From Desulfobacteraceae bacterium (GTDB lineage: Bacteria; Desulfobacterota; Desulfobacteria; Desulfobacterales; Desulfobacteraceae): a stretch of 13,023 bases of DNA. The notes beneath the pieces are model-generated. The model saw nothing but the letters and a program-made list of their open reading frames with translations. It was not told the DNA's origin and did no database searches. The position numbers and the translations under genes were made by a program. How positions within the stretch are numbered: the stretch's first letter is position 1; the number at the start of each line of letters is the position of its first letter. Location of the stretch: the NCBI GenBank assembly GCA_024225895.1, contig JAAEMC010000664.1, forward strand, positions 1-13,023. Direction: 5' to 3'. Shown in pieces: positions 1 to 6,758 of the stretch.

Positions 1-701
1 AAAAAACATCCGGCACTGGCCCGGGATACCGGCTGGGCACTTTTTTTGGCGTCCATGTTTTGTTCAAAGACGTTTTCAATGGTTTTCCGGTCGGCTTTCT
101 TCAGTGTTAGATATATGTCAACAATGACAATCTCCTTGTTTCCAAGATTCCGGTATGAAAAGCTAAGATCCTTTTTTGTGATGGTTTCAAAACTAAACGT
201 GATTTGATCCAACACCTCGATACTGTCCACCACATCAGACATAGATCCTTTAGGGGTACCGGCATTCATCATCACAGCTCCGCCAATGGTTCCGGGGATG
301 CCTGCTGCAAATTCAAGTCCGGATAACGCATTCTCAATAGCATAGCGGCAGACCTTTGAAAGCCGTTCCCCTGCACTTACCCGGATGGTGGAACATGTCT
401 GCTTGTTTTTTACTGTTTTAATTTCAGACTTCAGGGCTTTAATACTGATCACAAGCCCTCTGATGCCCTTATCCATGATCAATAGGTTGGTGCCGCTGCC
501 GATAATTGTGACTGGAATATTCATATATGCGGCACAGAGGAGAAGCCCTTCAAGCTCCGGCTTGGATTTTGGCAGGGCAATAAGGTCGGCAGGGCCTCCA
601 ACCTTAAATGAGGTATGATGCTTCAATGGTTCATTGGCCATAAGCGAGAACCGTTTTTGAAGGCGTTCATATATCTCTTTTTGATCTGATGCCATGGGCA
701 T
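1..701 (-). CDS. murB: UDP-N-acetylenolpyruvoylglucosamine reductase MurB (3' end off window)
   Basis: FAD-dependent cytoplasmic enzyme that reduces UDP-GlcNAc-enolpyruvate to UDP-MurNAc with NADPH. I translated this frame by hand; it is open from 701 to the window edge (about 233 codons) and has no stop. Visible motifs are a FAD-binding GSGTNLL (about residues 68-74), GIPGTIGGA followed by MNAG (about 134-147), FSYR (about 181-184) and, right at the edge, QPVSRASAGCFF. The last motif is the start of the catalytic SAG[S/C]xFKNP signature, with Cys where E. coli has its proton-donor Ser. About 60-70 C-terminal residues are missing. Two in-frame ATGs exist, at 701 and 695. I chose 701 because GGAG at 714-717 sits 12 nt upstream of it but 18 nt from the other. 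The gene starts 3 nt after the murC stop, so coupling is likely. Identification is strong; the C-terminus and type I/II subclass cannot be judged. Confidence 0.95.
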   Translation of the reverse strand, partial: MPMASDQKEIYERLQKRFSLMANEPLKHHTSFKVGGPADLIALPKSKPELEGLLLCAAYMNIPVTIIGSGTNLLIMDKGIRGLVISIKALKSEIKTVKNKQTCSTIRVSAGERLSKVCRYAIENALSGLEFAAGIPGTIGGAVMMNAGTPKGSMSDVVDSIEVLDQITFSFETITKKDLSFSYRNLGNKEIVIVDIYLTLKKADRKTIENVFEQNMDAKKSAQPVSRASAGCF

Positions 702-704
702 TTT

Positions 705-2072
705 TTACATGATCTCCAATAATTTTTCCCCAAGGGTGTAAATGTCGCCGGCACCCAGGGTTAGGACCATATCTCCTTTTTCAAGACGGCCGGTTAACAG
801 GGATAATGCTTCATTAAAGTCGTGGGCAAATGTAACATCCTTATGCCCGTGCTCCCGGATGCTTTCACAGAGGGTTCTGGCATTTACGCCTTTTATTTCT
901 TTTTCACTGGCCGCATAAATGGGCAGAATAATCAAACTGTCCGAGTGGTAAAACGAACGGGTGAATTCATCAAACAAGGCCTGGGTTCTAGTATATCTGT
1001 GGGGTTGGAAAACCACCACCAACCGTTTATCCTTATAGCTGTCCCGAATGGCGGACAAAGTGGCCAGGATTTCAGTGGGGTGATGCCCGTAGTCATCCAT
1101 GACCATCACTCCCTTTTTTTGCCCTTTGATTTCCAGGCGGCGTTTGACCCCCTCGATCTGCTCCAAAGCTTTTTTTATGGTTTTAAACTCAATCTTAAGT
1201 TCCAATCCCACGGCAATGCCGGCCAGGGCATTGGAAATATTATGTTTCCCGGCCAGATTCAGGGTGATATCCCCTAAATGGCTTTCATGATGGTACACCT
1301 CAAAATAGCTTTTACTGCCTTTAAAGGAGATTTGCCTGGCCTGCAAATCCGACTGGGCAGTCATTCCAAAGGTGGTGTGCCTCACATGGATTTTAGGTAA
1401 AATGTCCTGGACATGTTCATTGTCAAGGCAGAGTACGGCCAAACCATAAAAGGGTACGGAATTGATGAATTTGACAAAGGTCTCTTTGATCTCATCAATG
1501 CCTGAATAAAAATCAAGATGCTCAAGATCGATATTGGTGACCGCAGCAATGGCAGGTGCATACTTTAAAAAGGAGCCGTCGCTTTCATCGGCTTCAGCCA
1601 CAATATAATCCCCTTTGCCGTGCAGGGCATTGGTATCCAGGCCCTTTAAAAGGCCGCCGATGATCACTGTGGGATCCAGCCCGGCTGTATTAAGAATTTG
1701 GGCGATCATAGAGGTGGTGGAGGTTTTGCCGTGGGCACCGGATACGGCAATGGAATACTTGATCCGCATGAGTTCAGCCAGCATTTCAGCCCTGGGTATA
1801 ATAGGAGTATTCAGTTTCCTGGCATGGACAACTTCAGGATTTTCACGTGCAATGGCAGTGGAAGTTACAATCACATCAGCGCCTTTGATTTGGTTTTTGT
1901 GGTGCCCCTGGAAGGTGATCGCGCCCAATTTTTCAAGTCTTTTGGTAATATTGCTCAATTTAAGATCTGAGCCGGATACTTTATACCCCAGATTGATGAG
2001 CAGTTCTGCAATCCCGCTCATGCCGATCCCGCCGATCCCGACAAAGTGAATATGATAGTCATTTTGATACAT
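705..2072 (-). CDS. murC: UDP-N-acetylmuramate--L-alanine ligase MurC
   Basis: Cytoplasmic ATP-dependent ligase that adds L-Ala to UDP-MurNAc, the first step of stem-peptide assembly. It has 455 residues, normal for the family. The N-terminal UDP-binding Rossmann domain opens with GIGGIGMSGIAELL (about 12-25). The central ATPase domain has the P-loop GAHGKTSTT (about 112-120), EADESDGSF (about 160-168) and NIDLEHLD (about 180-187). Further on are GKHNISNALA (about 275-284), GVKRRLE (about 308-314), DDYGHHPTE (about 326-334) and QPHRYTRT (about 356-363). The HHPTE and QPHRYTRT signatures separate MurC from MurD, MurE and MurF. It starts with ATG 3 nt after the murG stop. There is no strong Shine-Dalgarno at normal spacing, the nearest purine run (AAGGG) being about 14 nt away, so translation probably depends on coupling to murG. 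All core motifs are intact. Confidence 0.98.
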   Translation of the reverse strand: MYQNDYHIHFVGIGGIGMSGIAELLINLGYKVSGSDLKLSNITKRLEKLGAITFQGHHKNQIKGADVIVTSTAIARENPEVVHARKLNTPIIPRAEMLAELMRIKYSIAVSGAHGKTSTTSMIAQILNTAGLDPTVIIGGLLKGLDTNALHGKGDYIVAEADESDGSFLKYAPAIAAVTNIDLEHLDFYSGIDEIKETFVKFINSVPFYGLAVLCLDNEHVQDILPKIHVRHTTFGMTAQSDLQARQISFKGSKSYFEVYHHESHLGDITLNLAGKHNISNALAGIAVGLELKIEFKTIKKALEQIEGVKRRLEIKGQKKGVMVMDDYGHHPTEILATLSAIRDSYKDKRLVVVFQPHRYTRTQALFDEFTRSFYHSDSLIILPIYAASEKEIKGVNARTLCESIREHGHKDVTFAHDFNEALSLLTGRLEKGDMVLTLGAGDIYTLGEKLLEIM

Positions 2073-2075
2073 AGG

Positions 2076-3203
2076 TTAAACTGATATCCCTTTTTTGCTT
2101 AATATTTCTTTGGCGATCTTTTCATCTGCATCAGGCATGGCCATTTTTTTTATAGCAGACGACATATCCGTTAATTTGGCCCAATCCTTACTCAATTTAG
2201 TAATATGCCGGCTTAAAATCTGCCCGGACAGTTCATCATCCTTGATCAAAATTGCAGCACCTTCATTTACCAGAGCCAGTGCGTTGTGGGTCTGGTGATC
2301 GTCTGCTGCATGTGGGTATGGCACCAGGATGCAGGGCAGGCCTTTCACAGCAATCTCAGCAAGCGTCCCAGCGCCTGCCCTGCAAATCACAAGATCCGCT
2401 TCATCCTGGAGTTCCGGCATGTTGTGGAAAAACTCAGCACAGTTCACATCAAGATCTAATCGGTCATAGCGGCTTTTGATCTCAGCTTCATCTGTCTTGC
2501 CGGTCTGGTGTATAATATTTAAATTTTTTAGGTTCTCTAAAAGGGGTAAAGCATCCAAAAATGCCGTGTTGATACTTTGGGCCCCCTGACTGCCGCCAGT
2601 GACCAGAATAGTGAACTGGCCATCATTTTTAAGGGGGAATGCTTCATGCGTAGTGCCGGGTTCTTCTGTGTTTTTAACCACGGCTTCATGTCGTCTGATG
2701 GGGACACCAAAATAATTGACATTGGGTTTATTCGATGGCATGCCTCGAGTGTTTTTAAATGATGTAAAGATGATGTTTGCATATCGTGCAAGCAGCCTGT
2801 TGGTAATACCGGGAATGGTGTTTTGCTCCTGGATGCCTGTGGGAATCCGCAAAATCCAGGCGGTCAAAACTACTGAAAAAGAGGAAAATCCGCCAACACC
2901 CAAAACAAAACCCGGTTTGAAGCGCCTGATAATGCCATGTGCCTGGAACATGGAAATCAGAATAAAGAAGACAGATACGGCTTTACCTAATATATTTCTG
3001 CCCTTGATGGGCCTGGATGTGATGCTTTGGTGTTCATACTGGTAGTGCTGAAGGGTTGTCACTTCAAACGGGGCATCAGTTCCAACAAAAAGAACGTTTG
3101 TAGCAGGATTCAGGCGTTCAAGGGCCTTGGCAATGGCAATCCCCGGAAAAAGATGGCCACCTGTTTTACCACCTGTAATAATAATGTTAAACGCCTTGCT
3201 CAT
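2076..3203 (-). CDS. murG: Lipid II synthase MurG (UDP-GlcNAc:undecaprenyl-PP-MurNAc-pentapeptide GlcNAc transferase)
   Basis: GT-B fold glycosyltransferase at the inner face of the cytoplasmic membrane. It transfers GlcNAc from UDP-GlcNAc to lipid I to make lipid II. It has 375 residues, slightly longer than the usual 355-365. The three glycine-rich loops are visible: GGKTGGH (about 11-17), GVGGFSS (about 102-108) and GGSQGAQS (about 203-210). QEQN (about 125-128) and the donor-binding CRAGAGTLAE (about 274-283) are followed by PYPHAADDHQTHNA (about 295-308). A hydrophobic stretch at about 75-90 fits the membrane-associating patch of the N-domain. The ATG at 3203 lies 17 nt inside the 3' end of ftsW. 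An AAGGA lies only 2 nt upstream, so initiation is probably coupled to ftsW translation. The start is supported because the first G-loop begins 10 residues later, as expected. Confidence 0.97.
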   Translation of the reverse strand: MSKAFNIIITGGKTGGHLFPGIAIAKALERLNPATNVLFVGTDAPFEVTTLQHYQYEHQSITSRPIKGRNILGKAVSVFFILISMFQAHGIIRRFKPGFVLGVGGFSSFSVVLTAWILRIPTGIQEQNTIPGITNRLLARYANIIFTSFKNTRGMPSNKPNVNYFGVPIRRHEAVVKNTEEPGTTHEAFPLKNDGQFTILVTGGSQGAQSINTAFLDALPLLENLKNLNIIHQTGKTDEAEIKSRYDRLDLDVNCAEFFHNMPELQDEADLVICRAGAGTLAEIAVKGLPCILVPYPHAADDHQTHNALALVNEGAAILIKDDELSGQILSRHITKLSKDWAKLTDMSSAIKKMAMPDADEKIAKEILSKKGISV

Positions 3204-4314
3204 GATCCTTTGATGCCCCTATGTTCATTAAAATTCCCATGGCTGTCATATTGATCACCAGAGAGGTGCCGCCATAGCTGATGAATGGCAGGGTCAACCC
3301 CTTGGTGGGCAAAAGCCCTAATGCTACACCCGCATTGATAAATACTTGTACTCCTATATATATTGTTAGCCCGGAAGCCATTATGGTACCGAACAGGTTT
3401 TTGCAGTTTTTGGCAATCTGTGTTCCTTTGATCAACAGGATCAAGTAGAGAATCAATATAAACAAAACACCTACAAGGCCAAGTTCTTCTCCGATGATTG
3501 AAAATATGAAATCCGTGTGAGGTTCGGGCAGGTAATGCTGCTTTTGCATGCCGAGCCCGATGCCCTGGCCGAAAATACCGCCTGAACCAAAGGCTTTTAA
3601 GGAATGGGTGATCTGGTACCCGGTATTATAAGGATCAGCCCAGGGGTTAAGAAAGATAAGAATCCGTTCCAGACGATAATCCACTTTGACCACAAGAAAA
3701 TAAGCAAGCGGAACCAGTAGCGGGAGTGGTGAAATAAGATGAAGAATCCTAACCCCTGCGATGAACATCATTCCCCAGGTGATCAAGCCCAGAACTACCA
3801 CCGTGCCAAAATCCGGCTGGATGATAATCAGGGAGGCGATTATACTGAACACAAAAATATGGGGAATGAATCCTACGGAAAAATCTTTAATCATATGCTG
3901 CTTTTTAGCCAGAGAATAACCAAGGAAAATAATCAGGGCCAGTTTTGCAAACTCTGAAGGCTGGAAAGTAAAACCTCCCAGATTGACCCATCTTTGGGCA
4001 CCGCCGGCAGTGACACTTATGGCCGGTACCATGACAGAACACAAAAGACCGATGGCTGCCAGAAGAATGATGTAGGCAAAATTTTTATAGAGCCTGTAGG
4101 GGAAAGATGCAACAATGAACATAATGCAAATGCTGATTAAACAAAAGACAGCCTGTTTTTTCATATAAAAATAAAGGGTATTGTAATTTTCCATGCTGAT
4201 GGCGGAACTGGCGGAACAGACCATCACAACCCCGATAAGCGAAAGCATGATCACTGGGACCAGCAAGCCTTTCTCCTTAAAGAACGGATGAATATTGTGG
4301 GTTTGGGTGGTCAT
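3187..4314 (-). CDS. ftsW: SEDS septal peptidoglycan glycosyltransferase FtsW
   Basis: Polytopic SEDS-family enzyme that polymerises lipid II at the division septum with its partner class B PBP (FtsI, about 5.4 kb upstream in the same cluster). It has 375 residues with roughly ten hydrophobic segments. Family signatures are RWVNLGGFTFQPSEFAKL (about 108-125), IQPDFGT (about 165-171), the extracellular loop with LPEPHTDFIFSIIGEELG (about 262-279), and the C-terminal LPTKGLTLPFISYGGTS (about 335-351). The Asp in HTDF (about D268) corresponds to the residue required for activity in SEDS proteins. The start ATG at 4314 overlaps the murD stop as ATGA, and AAGGA at 4324-4328 gives a good Shine-Dalgarno at 9 nt. 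FtsW rather than RodA or SpoVE is called from its position between murD and murG; the sequence alone would not fully exclude the paralogues. Confidence 0.96.
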   Translation of the reverse strand: MTTQTHNIHPFFKEKGLLVPVIMLSLIGVVMVCSASSAISMENYNTLYFYMKKQAVFCLISICIMFIVASFPYRLYKNFAYIILLAAIGLLCSVMVPAISVTAGGAQRWVNLGGFTFQPSEFAKLALIIFLGYSLAKKQHMIKDFSVGFIPHIFVFSIIASLIIIQPDFGTVVVLGLITWGMMFIAGVRILHLISPLPLLVPLAYFLVVKVDYRLERILIFLNPWADPYNTGYQITHSLKAFGSGGIFGQGIGLGMQKQHYLPEPHTDFIFSIIGEELGLVGVLFILILYLILLIKGTQIAKNCKNLFGTIMASGLTIYIGVQVFINAGVALGLLPTKGLTLPFISYGGTSLVINMTAMGILMNIGASKDHEQGV

Positions 4315-5672
4315 TTCGTTTTTTCCTTGAGCTGCTGAACCTGGATCATAAAATCATGGCCCCGTTTCGTATAATTCTCATACATATCAAAGCTGGCACA
4401 GGCCGGTGATAAGAGGACTGTGTCCCCGGAATCAGATGATAGAAATGCCTTTTTTACGGCATCTGACATGGTATCGGCTCTTTCAATGGGGATAATGCCG
4501 GAAAAGGTCTCACAAATAGTTTCTTTTGATTCTCCCAGGGCAATGATTTTTTTTGCTTTATTTTTGATGTCATGAACCAGAAGTGAAAAATCCGTTCCTT
4601 TTTCCCTGCCGCCCAGAATAAGGATGATGTTCTCTTTAAAACATTCCAGAGCCCGGATTACCGCATCGGTATTGGTGGCCTTGGAATCGTTGTAAAAACC
4701 AACCCCATTGATTGTCCCGCTGAACTCCATACGGTGGGATAAATTTTTAAAAGCTTTGATCCCTTTGCCAATACCTTTAATATCTGCGCCAAATGAAAGG
4801 CAGGCAAGAGCTGCAGCCGCTGTGTTTTCCAGGTTGTGAACGCCTCTGAGTTCATCACTTTCAATTTTTATATTGTCGGTTTTGCCCTTGGTTTTAATAG
4901 TGATTTCATCCTGGTCGATGATGGCGCCATAAAGAATTTCTTCTCTATTTTTGGAGGCAAAATTAAGGAGATTGGCTTTGAGGGCCGCCCCTTTTTTTTC
5001 AACATCTTCAATGTTTTGATTGATTATTGCAGTATCGTTTTCATTCTGGTTTTTGAAAAGATCCCATTTGGTATCTGCGTAGGCGTGAAAATCCCTGTAT
5101 CGGTCCAAATGATCTTCTGAAATATTGAGCAGCACTCCAATTTCGGGTTTGAAACCTTTAGAAATATCCAATTGAAAACTGGAGATTTCTGCTACAATCA
5201 CGTCAGGTTTATCCTTTTCCATAAGGCAGTCCACAAGGGGAATTCCTATATTTCCACCCACAAAGGTATTATAACCACAGGCTTTTAACATGTTGCCGGC
5301 CAGGGTGGTGGTGGTAGTTTTCCCATTGGTGCCGGTGATGGCAATCACAGGACAATCATTGTATTGTGAAAAGATATCCAACTCACCGGTAATCGCAACA
5401 TTATTGCTTTTCGCCTGTTCAAGGTACGGGGTGTTCAGGGGAATACCGGGACTGACAACAATAATCTCGGCATTATTAAAGGTGTCGTGGTCGTGATAGC
5501 CCACTTGGGTTAAAATATTCAAGTCGTTGAGTTCTTTTTCAACATCCTTTCTTGATGGATCAATATCTGTGGCAACAACGGTCTTATTTTTGCCATGTAG
5601 GAATCTGGCCATGGACATGCCTGAGATACCCAGACCAACCACCAGAATGTATTTTCCTTTTACCGTGTTCAC
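4311..5672 (-). CDS. murD: UDP-N-acetylmuramoyl-L-alanine--D-glutamate ligase MurD
   Basis: Cytoplasmic ATP-dependent ligase that adds D-Glu to UDP-MurNAc-L-Ala. It has 453 residues, normal length. The N-terminal Rossmann-like domain begins VVGLGISGMSMARFL (about 11-25) and contains SPGIP (about 74-78). The central domain has the P-loop GTNGKTTTT (about 114-122), EISSFQL (about 162-168) and NISEDHLDRY (about 183-192). The last part has RGVHNLEN (about 276-283), LSHRMEF (about 311-317), NDSKATN (about 328-334), LGGREKG (about 353-359) and a C-terminal SPACASFD. SSFQL plus NDSKATN is diagnostic for MurD. The start codon is GTG at 5672. AAGG at 5681-5684 lies 8 nt upstream, inside the last codons of mraY, and I see no better ATG. 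The mraY stop is 5 nt upstream and the stop codon overlaps ftsW by 4 nt. Confidence 0.98.
   Translation of the reverse strand: MNTVKGKYILVVGLGISGMSMARFLHGKNKTVVATDIDPSRKDVEKELNDLNILTQVGYHDHDTFNNAEIIVVSPGIPLNTPYLEQAKSNNVAITGELDIFSQYNDCPVIAITGTNGKTTTTTLAGNMLKACGYNTFVGGNIGIPLVDCLMEKDKPDVIVAEISSFQLDISKGFKPEIGVLLNISEDHLDRYRDFHAYADTKWDLFKNQNENDTAIINQNIEDVEKKGAALKANLLNFASKNREEILYGAIIDQDEITIKTKGKTDNIKIESDELRGVHNLENTAAAALACLSFGADIKGIGKGIKAFKNLSHRMEFSGTINGVGFYNDSKATNTDAVIRALECFKENIILILGGREKGTDFSLLVHDIKNKAKKIIALGESKETICETFSGIIPIERADTMSDAVKKAFLSSDSGDTVLLSPACASFDMYENYTKRGHDFMIQVQQLKEKTK
4324..4328 (-). promoter_or_regulatory. Shine-Dalgarno for ftsW
   Basis: AAGGA on the minus strand lies inside the 3' end of murD, 9 nt before the ftsW ATG at 4314. 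That ATG shares the ATGA overlap with the murD stop. Confidence 0.65.
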
Positions 5673-5677
5673 GTCCT

Positions 5678-6757
5678 CTACCTTATTTTCAATGTACTCA
5701 ACGAGATTAATGCCAGGGTAATGGATATGATCCAGAACCTCACAGTTACTTTTGATTCATGCCAGCCTTTTAATTCAAAATGATGGTGCAGCGGCGCCAT
5801 TCTGAAGATCCGCTTCCCATTGGTCATTTTAAAATATCCGACCTGGATAATGACGGACAGGGCCTCGATCACGAAGAGCCCGCCCACAATAACCAGGAGA
5901 ATTTCCTGTTTGGTAATAACGGCAATGGTGCCTAAGATTCCCCCCAAGGGGATGGATCCGGAATCACCCATGAATACCTGGGCCGGATGAGCATTAAACC
6001 ATAAAAATCCCAGACCTGCCCCGGCCAGGGTGCCGCAGATCACGGTAATTTCACCGCTGGCGCCGATATGGCGGAATTGCAGGTATTGGGCAAACTCGGA
6101 ATGGCCGGTGACATAGGCAAAAAACATATAGGCCACACTGGCCACGATAAAAGGACCAATGGCAAGACCGTCCAACCCGTCTGTGAGATTTACCGCATTG
6201 GAGGTGCCCACTATCACAAGGCTTGCAAAGGGGATATACCAAATCCCCAAATCCGGGGAATAATTATTAAAAAATGGGATGGTCAGTTTTGAATTAAAAT
6301 CCGGGCATTTATAAATCAGGTAACTGACGATTATGGCAAAAAGTATCTGTACCAGGAATTTGGCTTTGGCGGTAAATCCCTTATTCTCTTTTTTGATCTG
6401 CATCAGGTAATCGTCCACAAACCCGATGAAGCCGAAAAGAAACAGGGATAGGAGTGCAATAAGGACATAATGGTTATTAAAGTTACCCCAAAGAAGGATG
6501 GATGCAAAAACACTGAAAAGGATGAGAACACCTCCCATGGTGGGTGTGCCTTGTTTTCCTAAATGGCTTTCTGGACCGTCGCTCTGGATAAACTGTCCAA
6601 TCTGCATGAGGGAGAGTTTTCTAATAACAAAGGGGCCTAAAATCAGGCAAATCAAGAAGGCTGTCAAGCTGGCATAAATAGTGCGAAAGGTAATATAGCG
6701 GAACAGATTGAAAAATGTAAAATCCGCATGTAGTGGGTATAAAAACTGGTACAGCAT
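5678..6757 (-). CDS. mraY: Phospho-N-acetylmuramoyl-pentapeptide transferase MraY
   Basis: Integral membrane enzyme that transfers phospho-MurNAc-pentapeptide from the UDP precursor to undecaprenyl phosphate, giving lipid I. It has 359 residues, the typical size, and about ten hydrophobic segments. Diagnostic motifs are SDGPESHLGKQGTPTMGG (about 59-76), the Mg2+-binding VDDY (about 114-117), NLTDGLDGLA (about 190-199), FNAHPAQVFMGDSGS (about 254-268) with the third catalytic Asp at about 265, and APLHHHFELKGW (about 321-332). The HHH motif separates MraY from WecA-type transferases. The ATG at 6757 follows the murE-murF stop after one nucleotide (TAA-G-ATG). A weak AAAAGG at 6769-6774 lies 11 nt upstream, within the end of murF. 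Nothing is missing from the family signature. Confidence 0.98.
   Translation of the reverse strand: MLYQFLYPLHADFTFFNLFRYITFRTIYASLTAFLICLILGPFVIRKLSLMQIGQFIQSDGPESHLGKQGTPTMGGVLILFSVFASILLWGNFNNHYVLIALLSLFLFGFIGFVDDYLMQIKKENKGFTAKAKFLVQILFAIIVSYLIYKCPDFNSKLTIPFFNNYSPDLGIWYIPFASLVIVGTSNAVNLTDGLDGLAIGPFIVASVAYMFFAYVTGHSEFAQYLQFRHIGASGEITVICGTLAGAGLGFLWFNAHPAQVFMGDSGSIPLGGILGTIAVITKQEILLVIVGGLFVIEALSVIIQVGYFKMTNGKRIFRMAPLHHHFELKGWHESKVTVRFWIISITLALISLSTLKIR
5681..5684 (-). promoter_or_regulatory. Shine-Dalgarno for the GTG start of murD
   Basis: AAGG on the minus strand, at the very end of mraY, lies 8 nt before the GTG at 5672. A second purine run, GAGG at 5675-5678, is only 2 nt away and too close. 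I see no competing ATG near the expected MurD N-terminus. Confidence 0.6.
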
Positions 6758-6758
6758 C

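Noticed and set aside
822..1277. 151-codon plus-strand open frame opposite murC
   Set aside because: It lies wholly antisense to murC, whose motifs are intact. Its product has no recognisable domain and no supporting context; it is a shadow frame.
1615..2049. 144-codon plus-strand open frame opposite the murC N-terminal region
   Set aside because: Antisense to the conserved MurC Rossmann and P-loop region. Composition is that expected of a complementary frame.
2537..2791. 84-codon minus-strand frame inside murG
   Set aside because: Same strand but a different frame from an intact murG. It does not suggest a frameshift, because the MurG motifs continue unbroken across the region.
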